A stretch of DNA of 64,000 nt, taken from Candidatus Moranbacteria bacterium GW2011_GWC2_40_12 (lineage in GTDB: Bacteria > Patescibacteria > Paceibacteria > Moranbacterales > UBA11712). The position numbers were made by a program, and so were the translations under genes. Below, piece after piece: positions 33,500 to 41,225 of the stretch. Position 1 is the stretch's first letter. Each line of letters opens with the position of its first letter. The stretch covers positions 62,001 to 126,000 of the forward strand of contig LBYD01000002.1 of the NCBI GenBank assembly GCA_000995965.1. The letters run 5' to 3'. The notes beneath the pieces were generated by a model. It was given only the letters and a program-made list of their open reading frames with translations. It did no database searches and had not been told where the DNA came from.

Positions 33500-34763
33500 G
33501 GTCATTCCAGCGTATTCTTTCATCTCCAACGGCCATCGTTTCTTCCGCTCCTTTTCCGGTGACGACCACGACATCTCCGCGCTTTGCAATTTGCAGGGCT
33601 TTTTTGATGGCCTCTCTCCGATCAAAAATACGCCAGGAATTTTCGTTTTCTTTTTTATGCTTCAAAACTCCAGCAAAAACTTCGTCAATAATTTTTTGCG
33701 GATCTTCATTATATGGATCTTCATTTGTGACAATGCAAAAGTCTGTGTGCCGAGCCACAACTTCACCCATAATCGGCCGCTTGCCACGGTCCCTCTCTCC
33801 GCAGGAGCCGAATACCGCGATAACTTTCGTATATTCTCCCTTCAGCATACTTATATAATTATATAACTTTTTGAGGGAATCCGGCGTCACGGCGTAATCG
33901 ACGATTATTTCGAGGCCGCGATCGTTTTCGATCCGTTCCATCCTTCCCGGGACACCTTTTATCTTCGAAAGCGCTTCGGAAATTTTGGGAAGAGCAATGT
34001 TTTGCGAAAGTCCTGCGCACGTCGCCGCGAGAACGTTTTCGATATTAAATTCCCCCGGCAAGTTAAGTTGAAAGTTAGTCTCTAGTATCTGAAACTTAGT
34101 ATTTTGTATGCCTAGCTCTATATTTTTCGCCTCAATAAACTTGATTTTTTCAGCCAGAGGCTGATCCGCCTTTGGCGGAGATTTTTGATTTTCTAAAAAA
34201 TATCCATATTTCTCCTTCGCCTCATATTTCAAAAATTCCTCCGCCTTTTCCATCCCCAAATTCACTACTGCCGCCCCATTTTTATTTCTTGAAATCATTG
34301 CAAATAATTTTTCCTTCGCTTTTCTGTATTTTGACATTGTTTCATGATAATCGAGGTGCTCACGCGAAATATTTGTAATAACCGCCACGTCAAATTTCAC
34401 TCCCCAGGCTCGATTTTGGTCCAATGAGTGCGAAGTCACTTCGACAATGATATATTCACATTCCGCCAAAGCCGCTTTTTTCAGGAATTCCTGCAGCTTG
34501 AAACTGGAAAAAGTCGTGAATTTCGTGTCGTTTACCCACTCTTTATCGCCGATTTTGAAATTGATCGTTGAAGCCATCGCGACTTTGTGACCGGCCTCTT
34601 CAAGGATTTTGGAAATCATCTGGCAAGTCGTCGTCTTCCCGTTCGTTCCCGTCACCCCGATAACTTTCAGTTTCCTCGACGGAAAACCGTACCAAACATT
34701 GGCCAGAATCGCCTGAAATAAATGGTATATATTTTTGATAGATTGAGGAATAAATTTCTTCAT
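33456..34763 (-). CDS. murE: Mur ligase, MurE-type
   Basis: Adds the third amino acid of the peptidoglycan stem peptide to UDP-MurNAc-dipeptide. The 435-residue protein has the ATP loop GVTGTNGKTTTCQM, EVTSHSLDQNRAWG, ITNISREHLDYHETMSKYRKAKE (quoted only in part: NISREHLDYHETM), GVPGRMERI, FGSCGERDRGKR and TNEDPYNEDP. The DNPR box that marks diaminopimelate-specific MurE is replaced by EDPYNEDP, so the amino acid cannot be predicted. The N-terminal UDP-binding domain is short. Two repeat insertions lie in the middle: KSPPKADQPLAE (30-bp element, 34150-34179) and NIELGIQNTKFQILETNF (heptads, 34061-34123). Confidence 0.9.
   Translation of the reverse strand: MKKFIPQSIKNIYHLFQAILANVWYGFPSRKLKVIGVTGTNGKTTTCQMISKILEEAGHKVAMASTINFKIGDKEWVNDTKFTTFSSFKLQEFLKKAALAECEYIIVEVTSHSLDQNRAWGVKFDVAVITNISREHLDYHETMSKYRKAKEKLFAMISRNKNGAAVVNLGMEKAEEFLKYEAKEKYGYFLENQKSPPKADQPLAEKIKFIEAKNIELGIQNTKFQILETNFQLNLPGEFNIENVLAATCAGLSQNIALPKISEALSKIKGVPGRMERIENDRGLEIIVDYAVTPDSLKKLYNYISMLKGEYTKVIAVFGSCGERDRGKRPIMGEVVARHTDFCIVTNEDPYNEDPQKIIDEVFAGVLKHKKENENSWRIFDRREAIKKALQIAKRGDVVVVTGKGAEETMAVGDERIRWNDPKVIREVLSEQMKK
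34061..34123. repeat. Heptad repeat inside the Mur ligase gene
   Basis: Nine heptamers (AGTTAAG, TTGAAAG, TTAGTCT, CTAGTAT, CTGAAAC, TTAGTAT, TTTGTAT, GCCTAGC, TCTATAT), 63 bases, 21 codons, read in frame. Confidence 0.65.
34150..34179. repeat. 30-bp double-hairpin element inside the Mur ligase gene
   Basis: TCAGCCAGAGGCTGA followed by TCCGCCTTTGGCGGA. Same design as the pyk copy but read in another frame (KSPPKADQPLAE). Confidence 0.7.
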
Positions 34764-34771
34764 TTTCCTAG

Positions 34772-34794
34772 TGAGCTAAGTCGGGCTTAGCTCA
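34772..34794. other. Hairpin upstream of the Mur ligase ribosome site
   Basis: TGAGCTAAG / CTTAGCTCA, 5-base loop, between the femAB-like gene stop and murE start; no T run, so perhaps a control or processing hairpin. Confidence 0.55.
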
Positions 34795-34798
34795 GTCA

Positions 34799-35818
34799 TT
34801 ATAAAAGTCTTTTTATTTTCTGCAATACTTTATACAACCGGTATTTTCCTGGGTTCATCACAATATCCCAGCATCCTGGGAATTGAATTGGTTCAACTCC
34901 CGACGCAAAACCGGTTTTGAATTTTGTGACTCCTGCCCAAGATCTGCCGCCTGTATCTTCAACTTTCACACCTCCGAAATCATATCGCTCGCATCCTGCT
35001 TTTTTCGCGTCGATAATCTGCTGCCACTGCAAAAGATATGGCGCCATAACTTCGCGGTGAATATTATCCGATGCGCCGTGCAAATAAGTCGCCGTTTTTC
35101 CGAAAAATAAAACCAGATTCGCGGCGATAACTTTTCCATTATATTCCGCGATATATAATTTAAGAATATCGCCAGGAATCGTTTCAAACATTTTTCGGTA
35201 ATAATTTTCCGGATGGGAAGTTATTTTGTCCCGCCCGGCGGTTATTTTAACCAACCGACAAAATTCATCTATATATTTTTCTTGCCGCGAAGAATGAACC
35301 ACAATATTTTTTTTCTTTGCCAATTTGATGTTGTAGCGAGTTTTCTGCTTCATTCTTGCCAGTAATTCATCTTCATTTTTCGAAATATCTAGGATTAAAC
35401 TTTCTTTCGGCTGAACATCCACTGGCGCTTTTTTTATTTTAATATCACTCGATAAATTTTCTCTAACCAATTTCAACTCTTCCTCACTGTTTGGTTCTAT
35501 TCTTACCCATCCAGCATTATTTTTTTGAACGATACCAATTAGATCATTCAGAAATTGTTTGAAAATTGAAAATTGAAAATTGAAAATTTTGATGACCGGT
35601 CCGCGCGGCACATAAAAATAATCCCCGACGATAGGCAAACCATGCGTTATGATACTAGCATGAACCAAAATTTCTCCTTCACCATCACTTGCGGAAATAT
35701 TATGTGTTTTTCGCCCTACGCTTTCCTGAAACTTCCGCCAATGATCCGATTGCAAAAAACTTCCGTCTGGCGAATTAGCTTGAACAAAATTTAGAGACTT
35801 GTCATTCATAAATATCAT
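34799..35818 (-). CDS. FemAB-family peptidoglycan bridge aminoacyltransferase
   Basis: A 339-residue protein of two GNAT-like folds, of the type that adds amino acids from aminoacyl-tRNA to the peptidoglycan side chain. Signatures: SFLQSDHWRKFQESVGRK, ARMKQKTRYNIKLAKKKNI, YLHGASDNIHREVMAPYLLQ, and YDFGGVKVEDTG near the C-terminus. It lies between ruvA and murE; its ATG overlaps the ruvA stop (ATGA). Residues about 78-90 (IKIFNFQFSIFKQ) are encoded by four exact TTGAAAA heptamers. Confidence 0.9.
   Translation of the reverse strand: MIFMNDKSLNFVQANSPDGSFLQSDHWRKFQESVGRKTHNISASDGEGEILVHASIITHGLPIVGDYFYVPRGPVIKIFNFQFSIFKQFLNDLIGIVQKNNAGWVRIEPNSEEELKLVRENLSSDIKIKKAPVDVQPKESLILDISKNEDELLARMKQKTRYNIKLAKKKNIVVHSSRQEKYIDEFCRLVKITAGRDKITSHPENYYRKMFETIPGDILKLYIAEYNGKVIAANLVLFFGKTATYLHGASDNIHREVMAPYLLQWQQIIDAKKAGCERYDFGGVKVEDTGGRSWAGVTKFKTGFASGVEPIQFPGCWDIVMNPGKYRLYKVLQKIKRLL
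35559..35590. repeat. Exact heptamer tandem repeat in the femAB-like gene
   Basis: TTGAAAA four times in a row (35559-35586), the cleanest example of the 7-base family. Confidence 0.9.
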
Positions 35819-36384
35819 TTCCCCAAATTCTTGAGTGCCGCTTTTATTCTACCCGACATATCTTTTTCATCCTTCGGCACACTTTTCAGGGCTTCGCGGG
35901 CCTGGGAAACAGAATATCCCAGAGAAACAAGCGCCTCAATAGCTTCTGAATCAGCTTTGGCCTCCCTTTGGTCTTCGCCGGGAAGCTCCGCAATCCTGTT
36001 TTTGAGTTCGAGAATGACTCGCTCGGCTGTCTTCTTTCCCACTCCCGAAACACGGGTGAGGATCGAAGAATCGCCTGATATAACCGCCGCCCGGATCGTT
36101 TTCGGTTCCGCAATGGAAAGGATTCCGACCGCCGCTTTTGGCCCAATCCCGGAGATGGAAATGAGGAGCTCGAACATTTCCAGCTCGTCCGGAATCAAAA
36201 AACCGTAAAGTGATAAAGTGTCCTCGCGGACATAGGTATGCGTGTACAATTCTATTTCTTTTTTTCCGGCGATTTTTCCCATCGTAAAATCGGTGACGAA
36301 TATTTTATATCCGACGCCGGAAACGTCCACGACGACGTAGTTATCGCGAAAAAAGGCGATTTTCCCCGTTATTTTGGCTATCAT
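35815..36384 (-). CDS. ruvA: Holliday junction DNA helicase RuvA
   Basis: A 189-residue protein that binds Holliday junctions and loads RuvB. The OB-fold N-terminus is MIAKITGKIAFFRDNYVVVD, the two HhH motifs are LLISISGIGPKAAVGIL and LTRVSGVGKKTAERVILEL, and the C-terminal three-helix RuvB-contact domain is present (EALVSLGYSVSQAREAL). ruvB is 21 kb away in this window rather than adjacent. Confidence 0.95.
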   Translation of the reverse strand: MIAKITGKIAFFRDNYVVVDVSGVGYKIFVTDFTMGKIAGKKEIELYTHTYVREDTLSLYGFLIPDELEMFELLISISGIGPKAAVGILSIAEPKTIRAAVISGDSSILTRVSGVGKKTAERVILELKNRIAELPGEDQREAKADSEAIEALVSLGYSVSQAREALKSVPKDEKDMSGRIKAALKNLGK

Positions 36385-36391
36385 TGATTAT

Positions 36392-36426
36392 AGTATAAAG
36401 TATTTTGTATAAAGTATAAAGTATTT
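36392..36426. repeat. Heptad repeat upstream of ruvA
   Basis: AGTATAA, AGTATTT, TGTATAA, AGTATAA, AGTATTT: five heptamers. Confidence 0.75.
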
Positions 36427-36498
36427 CTCCGTGGTAATCCGCTCTTTACAAAAATAGCCGGCTGTGTTAGAAATATAGAGTGTTTTATATAAATTTTT

Positions 36499-36546
<48 letters not shown>

Positions 36547-36559
36547 AACGAAGTGAATT

Positions 36560-36826
36560 ATGCCGATTAAGCAAAGTGCCAAAAAATATCTGCGCGCTTC
36601 GACAAAACGGGCCGCGCAAAACCTCTCGATCAAAAAAGCTTTCAAAGACGCGGTAAAAAAACTCAATGAGCTCGCTAAAGCGGGGAAGATTGAAGATGCC
36701 AAAAAAATGTTCCCGACCGTCCAGAAAGCGCTCGACAAAGCCGCCAAAGTCGGCGTCATCGCCAAGCGCGCCGCCGCCCGCAAAAAATCGCGGCTCGTGA
36801 AGATGATGAAGAAAGCTGGGAAATAA
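36560..36826 (+). CDS. rpsT: 30S ribosomal protein S20
   Basis: An 88-residue, highly basic helical protein: MPIKQSAKKYLRASTKRAAQN, then NELAKAGKIEDAKKMFPTVQ and IAKRAAARKKSRLVKMMKKA. The layout and length match S20, which binds 16S rRNA. A possible promoter (TTTACA at 36445, 17 bp, TAGAAA at 36468) lies upstream, and the leader then contains a heptad repeat. Confidence 0.94.
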   Translation: MPIKQSAKKYLRASTKRAAQNLSIKKAFKDAVKKLNELAKAGKIEDAKKMFPTVQKALDKAAKVGVIAKRAAARKKSRLVKMMKKAGK

Positions 36827-36841
36827 TTCGGCTTTTCTCTT

Positions 36842-36870
36842 TTGACATATAAAAACTGCTTTGATAAAAT
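36842..36870 (+). promoter_or_regulatory. Promoter of the 66-aa membrane protein
   Basis: TTGACA (36842-36847), 17-bp spacer, TAAAAT (36865-36870). Confidence 0.8.
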
Positions 36871-36899
36871 AGAAATATCAAACAAAAATCAGAGAAGAA

Positions 36900-37100
36900 A
36901 TGAACTCGTCTCCATCTAAAGCAACAATCCTATCTGAAATATCCCGTGACATTGCACAAGTGTTTTTTGCTTCGATGTTCGTTGGCCCCATCATAAGTGA
37001 TGCTGTCAGCTGGCCGATAGTTTTTTCCGGGTTGGCCCTTTCGTTTTCCTGCTGGCTGCTGAGCTTATCCGTCGTCGTCAAAGAAAAATCTTATGAATAA
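36900..37100 (+). CDS. Small two-helix membrane protein
   Basis: A 66-residue protein with two hydrophobic stretches (IAQVFFASMFVGPIIS and WPIVFSGLALSFSCWLLSLSV) and a charged end KEKSYE. It has its own promoter and AGAGAAG before the ATG. I recognise no family. A second short hydrophobic reading starts at 37094, overlapping its stop, but its frame does not hold well enough to call. Confidence 0.55.
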   Translation: MNSSPSKATILSEISRDIAQVFFASMFVGPIISDAVSWPIVFSGLALSFSCWLLSLSVVVKEKSYE

Positions 37101-37244
37101 TATTTACCAAATTATGACCAGCCTCTATATTCTCGGCGCCTTGGTTGTCATTGCCTTGGCTTTGGCCATCATTGCTTTCAAGAAAAAAAGTTAATTTCAT
37201 CTCCTAAAGAAAAAATAATCTTTGCATTATTTTGGTATAAGAAG

Positions 37245-37277
37245 ATCGCGCCCGGATTTTTCCAAGCGCGATTTTTT
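37245..37277 (+). terminator. Intrinsic terminator
   Basis: ATCGCGC (37245-37251) / GCGCGAT (37266-37272), then TTTTTATTTTT. Confidence 0.8.
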
Positions 37278-37307
37278 ATTTTTCTAATCTCCGAGATTAG
37301 AATTCAA

Positions 37308-37757
37308 TCAGTCCGGATATATTGCTTCTCCGGAGGTTAGCTCCAGCCCGACGAATAACTTTGTCATTCCGTCAGAGATATGTTTCTTGTCTTTTTTCTT
37401 CATGCGTTTCCATTTTGCTTGAGCGATCGTCAAGCTCTCCTTGATACGCCCCAGCATATATATAACTACCCTTGCGTCTTCAGGAGCATCATTGGCCAAG
37501 AGGACAGCGGCTCGATCAAAACCGTGCTGACAATGGAAAATTGAAAGAAGACCCAAGATGGAATGCATGATGTTTTTGAATCCTCTCCTTCTTTTGTGGA
37601 TATAAGCCAGGAAAGCAATATCCGCGATGAGCTCCCATTCATATTTCACAGCCCCCGTATGCTTCTTGGAATATTCATTGATAACCCAAATTATTTCAGT
37701 CAATGAAGTCTCGGCATCAAAACCTTTGATTTCAACCAGAAGTTCTTCACTTAGCAT
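37308..37757 (-). CDS. Hypothetical protein
   Basis: A 149-residue mostly helical protein, third gene of a three-gene unit. It contains LTEIIWVINEYSKKHTGAV, IADIAFLAYIHKRRRGFKN and AQAKWKRMKKKDKKHISDG. No family recognised. Start 37757 is chosen because a purine-rich GGAGAG lies just upstream. Confidence 0.65.
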   Translation of the reverse strand: MLSEELLVEIKGFDAETSLTEIIWVINEYSKKHTGAVKYEWELIADIAFLAYIHKRRRGFKNIMHSILGLLSIFHCQHGFDRAAVLLANDAPEDARVVIYMLGRIKESLTIAQAKWKRMKKKDKKHISDGMTKLFVGLELTSGEAIYPD

Positions 37758-37771
37758 CTCTTTCTCTCCCC

Positions 37772-38293
37772 TCACAACCCCAGCTCTTTTTCCAGAGCGG
37801 CGATTTGTATTTCAATAGCGTTTTTGGTTTGTGATGCGTCCGCAAGTTTGGCTTTTAAGTCAATCCATTTTCCGATCTTGTCGAGATGTTCGCGCAAATA
37901 CGTGCCATCATCTTCTTTGTTTGCGATCGTACTAAGATTCTTCAGCAAATCAGCAAACTTCGGATATTTTTCGATGATTTTGCGAGCGTCTTCAATCGCG
38001 CATTCGGGCAATAAGTCCAGATCTACCACATGAACATACTTCCGGTACACATATCCGGTCAACGAAATGGAAATCATAAATGCGAAGGTTGCTGCGCCAG
38101 ACATGGCAAGTGCAATGATCGTTGAATTTATCACGTCCCATCTCATTTTAAACCAAAATATTATTACACCCGGAATGATCAAGTCAACCAGTATGGCTAA
38201 TCCAGCTCCATATTCCAAGGCTGCTTTATGAATCTTTGGGTGCGCTAAGTACCACCGCGCCACTTTCCTTTGAAACGGAGTGAGTTTTTTCAT
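37772..38293 (-). CDS. Hypothetical membrane protein
   Basis: A 173-residue protein with two membrane helices (GLAILVDLIIPGVIIFWF and IIALAMSGAATFAFMISISL) and a C-terminal helical tail ending AIEIQIAALEKELGL, a likely coiled coil. It overlaps the upstream gene by 4 bases (ATGA), so it is coupled. Function unknown. Confidence 0.7.
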   Translation of the reverse strand: MKKLTPFQRKVARWYLAHPKIHKAALEYGAGLAILVDLIIPGVIIFWFKMRWDVINSTIIALAMSGAATFAFMISISLTGYVYRKYVHVVDLDLLPECAIEDARKIIEKYPKFADLLKNLSTIANKEDDGTYLREHLDKIGKWIDLKAKLADASQTKNAIEIQIAALEKELGL

Positions 38294-38568
38294 TGATTCC
38301 TCCTAATGATGCAGTTTAGATCCTCTACGAGCCCCTGCTGCTTCGTGAATATGACAAACCCTATCTCAAGCTTTTTCAGCTCCGCCACCCAGGGGTAGAA
38401 CTCAACCTTCATAAGATAAATCCGAACTCCGTTGTCAGTTATGGTCATACCATCATATAGCCATAGATTCTTTAGATCGGCGGATGAAATATAGGCGACA
38501 CGATCATTTTCTACTCCCCGCAAAACATTGTTTCCTAAAACAACCTCGTATAGGATTCTCGGGGCCAT
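38290..38568 (-). CDS. Hypothetical protein
   Basis: A 92-residue protein beginning MAPRILYEVVLGNNVLRG, with AAGGAG upstream of ATG 38568. Mainly beta strands (RVAYISSADLKNLWLYDG, VRIYLMKVEFYPW) followed by KKLEIGFVIFTKQQ. First gene of a three-gene unit with a near-consensus promoter. No family recognised. Confidence 0.65.
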   Translation of the reverse strand: MAPRILYEVVLGNNVLRGVENDRVAYISSADLKNLWLYDGMTITDNGVRIYLMKVEFYPWVAELKKLEIGFVIFTKQQGLVEDLNCIIRRNQ

Positions 38569-38603
38569 AGTGTCTCCTTTATTCAATTGTTAAACAACAG
38601 CTC

Positions 38604-38632
38604 TTTATAGGTATATCCCGAATTATTGTCAA
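38604..38632 (-). promoter_or_regulatory. Promoter of the three-gene hypothetical unit
   Basis: TTGACA (38627-38632), 17-bp spacer, TATAAA (38604-38609) on the minus strand. Confidence 0.85.
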
Positions 38633-38740
38633 TATAATTTACTATTTTTATGCAATTTATCGCTTTTATATCCGTATTAATTGATTATTATTTTCTATTG
38701 TTGACAATTTTGTTGACAGCATAATTTGTTAATGATACTC

Positions 38741-38828
38741 TTTTGTCATCCCCGCGAAAGCGGGGATCCAGGGATTTTACACTTAACGATATTCAACTGG
38801 ATCCCGGATCAAGTCCGGGATGACAAAG
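38741..38828. repeat. REP-like palindromic element
   Basis: An 88-base element whose ends are TTTGTCATCCC (38742-38752) and GGGATGACAAA (38817-38827). Inside are a CCCCGCGAAAGCGGGG hairpin, mirrored ATCCAG/CTGGAT words and a second hairpin CCCGGATCAAGTCCGGG. This resembles the REP/'correia-like' repeats scattered in many bacterial genomes. It ends 21 bases before the TrmB start. Confidence 0.75.
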
Positions 38829-38849
38829 CGAAAAAACAATGAAAAACCT

Positions 38850-39599
38850 ATGACTCTCGAAAAACAGCTCGAACAACTTGGATTTCACGAAAAGGAAGCG
38901 AAAGTCTATCTCGCCTGCCTTCAGCTCGGGCAGGATACAGCCTATCATATCGCCCAGAAGTGCGGCCTCAAACGCGCAACGGTCTATTTCACGCTCAATC
39001 TCCTCGTTGAACGGGGTCTCGTTTCCATTTGGAAAACAAAAAAAGCGACGCTATGGCGCGCCGCCAATCCCAAAAAGTTATTTACTCAAATTAAACGCAA
39101 AGAAGAAACGCTCACAGAGATATTTCCCCTGCTCCAGTCAATCTATAACTTCGACGAAGACCGGCCAAATATTCAAGTTTTCGAGGGGCAAGCGGGCGTC
39201 CGGCAAATTTATTCTGAAATTATTGACTATCTCGCCAAGGGAAAAGAAATCCTCTGCTGGGGAGACTTATCTCATGCTTGGAATCTTTTGGAAGATATCA
39301 CCCACAAGTATCTCAAGCAGTCGCAAAACCGCCGCTACAAAATTCGGGAAATTCTGAATGATAGCGAGAAAAACAAAGAATATGTGAAATTAATCCGAAA
39401 AAACAAAAATCCGAATCACAAAATTCGGTTTCTCGTGGATGATCAAATATTTTCCGGCAACGACAATGTTGTCTTCGGAGATAAACTTGTCATCTTTTCG
39501 ACCCAAAACAAACTTTTCGCCACCGTCATCGAAAGCCAGGACATTGCCAGATCCTACAAAATCCTCTTCAACCTCGCCTGGCAGAATGCGGCAAGCTAA
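38850..39599 (+). CDS. TrmB-family transcriptional regulator
   Basis: A 249-residue protein. The N-terminal winged helix is LEKQLEQLGFHEKEAKVYLA, TAYHIAQKCGLKRATVYFTL and LVERGLVSIWKTKKATLWRA, the TrmB domain. The C-terminal part (FEGQAGVRQIYSEIIDYL, ILCWGDLSHAWN, VFGDKLVIFSTQNKLFATVI) is the PLD-like ligand domain of this family. Targets unknown. Start 38850 is chosen over 38820 because the latter reads out of the REP-like repeat. Confidence 0.85.
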   Translation: MTLEKQLEQLGFHEKEAKVYLACLQLGQDTAYHIAQKCGLKRATVYFTLNLLVERGLVSIWKTKKATLWRAANPKKLFTQIKRKEETLTEIFPLLQSIYNFDEDRPNIQVFEGQAGVRQIYSEIIDYLAKGKEILCWGDLSHAWNLLEDITHKYLKQSQNRRYKIREILNDSEKNKEYVKLIRKNKNPNHKIRFLVDDQIFSGNDNVVFGDKLVIFSTQNKLFATVIESQDIARSYKILFNLAWQNAAS

Positions 39600-39603
39600 T
39601 CTC

Positions 39604-39626
39604 TTCCTAATCTCGTTGATTAGGAA
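39604..39626. other. Hairpin after the TrmB gene
   Basis: TTCCTAATC / GATTAGGAA with a 5-base loop, directly past the stop; no strong T run. Confidence 0.55.
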
Positions 39627-39656
39627 TCACATAGTTCAATATAATTACGAATAATC

Positions 39657-39680
39657 TTCACTACAACTAGTTGTAGTGAA
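39657..39680. repeat. 24-bp perfect palindrome
   Basis: Arms TTCACTACAACT and AGTTGTAGTGAA, no loop, without flanking T runs. It lies between two terminator-like hairpins; possibly an operator or a cruciform site. Confidence 0.7.
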
Positions 39681-39681
39681 A

Positions 39682-39718
39682 TAAAAAAAACACACCAGTA
39701 ATCTAGTTTACTGGTGTG
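39682..39718 (-). terminator. Terminator of the GNAT gene
   Basis: CACACCAGTAA / TTACTGGTGTG (39691-39718) with eight T on the minus-strand side. Confidence 0.85.
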
Positions 39719-39744
39719 AATTATTTTTACAAAAAAGCTGCGGC

Positions 39745-40206
39745 CTATTTCTTCAATTTCAGCCGATAGACATTCGTTTCCCGCGGCTTGAATTTGAGTT
39801 TTTGATAAAGTTTGTTCGCCGCGGCGCGCTTGGGATTGCTTGTAAGCTCAATACTAACTATTCCCTTTTTCTTTGCCCGTCCGATGACATGACTCATTAT
39901 CTTTTTTCCAAGCCCTTTTCCCTGATGCTTCGGATGCACAACAACATCCTCAATTCGCGCCACTGTTTTGTCCATTACCTCCATAAGATGCAAACTTGCC
40001 ATACCAGAAACTTTTCCAGCAACCTCTATAACATGAATTTCCAGGAATGGATGGCCAACAAGTTTTTGAAGTCTTGTTATATTGATACTTTTACCCTTTC
40101 CCGGCGAAAGCACCTCCAGCAACTCATTGATATCCTTCACAATATTTTCGGTGAATACAACCTCTCTTGTAAGCCGAAATATTTTTGATTTACTTTTATT
40201 TTTCAT
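39745..40206 (-). CDS. GNAT-family N-acetyltransferase
   Basis: A 153-residue protein with the acetyl-CoA loop VVHPKHQGKGLGKKIMSHVI and the later strand-helix SIELTSNPKRAAANKLYQKL. Substrate unknown. It has its own strong terminator and starts 10 bases past the holA stop, so may be co-transcribed with it. Confidence 0.88.
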   Translation of the reverse strand: MKNKSKSKIFRLTREVVFTENIVKDINELLEVLSPGKGKSINITRLQKLVGHPFLEIHVIEVAGKVSGMASLHLMEVMDKTVARIEDVVVHPKHQGKGLGKKIMSHVIGRAKKKGIVSIELTSNPKRAAANKLYQKLKFKPRETNVYRLKLKK

Positions 40207-40216
40207 AGATTAATTA

Positions 40217-41182
40217 CTATACTGAAGCAATAAACTTGTCCAGCGCCAGTTCTATTTCGATTTTTCCTGTCTTGGCTCCAAAATCAATCTCGCAGAGATC
40301 TTTGTACAGCTTCTTGAGCTGATCGAGTGAAAAATTCCTCCCTTGTTCGAGGCTTTTTCGGGCAACAAACGGATGGAGTTTCAACTTTTGGGCGATTTCG
40401 CGTTCGGAGACATTTTTTTCGGCGAGTGCTTTCACTTTTAAGAGATTTCGGAATTGATAAAAATACATCGAAAGAAGATAAAAAGGATCTTCCCCGGCGC
40501 TCAAGTGGTTATGAAGAAGCCCCGCAGCTGTTTTTTTGTCCTGCCGCGCCAATGAATCAATTGTTTTGAAAATATCAGTATCAATTTTCGATTTCACGAG
40601 AAGATTAATGTCTTCTTCGGAAATTTCCCCCTTGCTCCTATATCCGACAAGTTTTTCAATTTCTTTCGAGAGAAGCGAGAGATTGTTCCCGACAAAAATT
40701 GAAAGCTTCTCCGTTACCTTTGGGCTGATAGAAACTTTGTCTTCCCCAATCGCCCGAATTTCCCCAATTATCCAATTTGTCAGTTTCGATCCATCCAAGA
40801 GACCGAACTCCTGCTTTTTTGTTTTTTCAAGAAGAAATTTCGCCAGTTTCAATTTTTTGTCGATTCTTTCTTTTTCCCAGAAAACGAGAGTGAGGTCTTT
40901 TATTTCTCCTTTATCCGCCTTTTTCAGAAAATCGAGAAGCTCCAAGTCTTGCGCCGCTGTTTTGTTTTGAAGAATATTTTTCACAATTGCCAATTTCTTG
41001 TTTGAAAACAATCCTCCCGAAGAAAGTTTGATGATAAGATCGCTAATTTTTGCTCCTGGTTCAACAAAGTCAAAAACAAAAAGGGTGCCGCCCTCTTTGT
41101 ATTTTTCGGTAAATTTGTTTTTTATTTCGGCAAGTTTCCGATTCGAACGAAATCCATCCTCGCCGTAAAGGAATATTATCAT
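40217..41182 (-). CDS. holA: DNA polymerase III delta subunit
   Basis: A 321-residue clamp-loader subunit. It starts MIIFLYGEDGFRSNRKLAEI and contains VFDFVEPGAKISDLI, the degenerate AAA+ region LVFWEKERIDK, and the C-terminal domain LSMYFYQFRNLLKVKALAEK ... KLHPFVARKSLEQGRNFS. The pattern and length match HolA. Start 41182 fits the family N-terminus. Confidence 0.88.
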   Translation of the reverse strand: MIIFLYGEDGFRSNRKLAEIKNKFTEKYKEGGTLFVFDFVEPGAKISDLIIKLSSGGLFSNKKLAIVKNILQNKTAAQDLELLDFLKKADKGEIKDLTLVFWEKERIDKKLKLAKFLLEKTKKQEFGLLDGSKLTNWIIGEIRAIGEDKVSISPKVTEKLSIFVGNNLSLLSKEIEKLVGYRSKGEISEEDINLLVKSKIDTDIFKTIDSLARQDKKTAAGLLHNHLSAGEDPFYLLSMYFYQFRNLLKVKALAEKNVSEREIAQKLKLHPFVARKSLEQGRNFSLDQLKKLYKDLCEIDFGAKTGKIEIELALDKFIASV

Positions 41183-41190
41183 GATTCTCA

Positions 41191-41225
41191 ACATTCAATG
41201 TTAGGGTTCCCCCAGCATTGAATGT
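41191..41225. other. Inverted repeat at the DUF3048 stop
   Basis: ACATTCAATG (41191-41200) / CATTGAATGT (41216-41225), with an inner GGG/CCC pairing, between the DUF3048 gene and holA. Confidence 0.6.

Noticed and set aside
37094..37195. Short hydrophobic reading overlapping the end of the 66-aa membrane protein gene
   Set aside because: The hydrophobic stretch falls in a frame that does not stay continuous with the ATG, so I could not support a gene.
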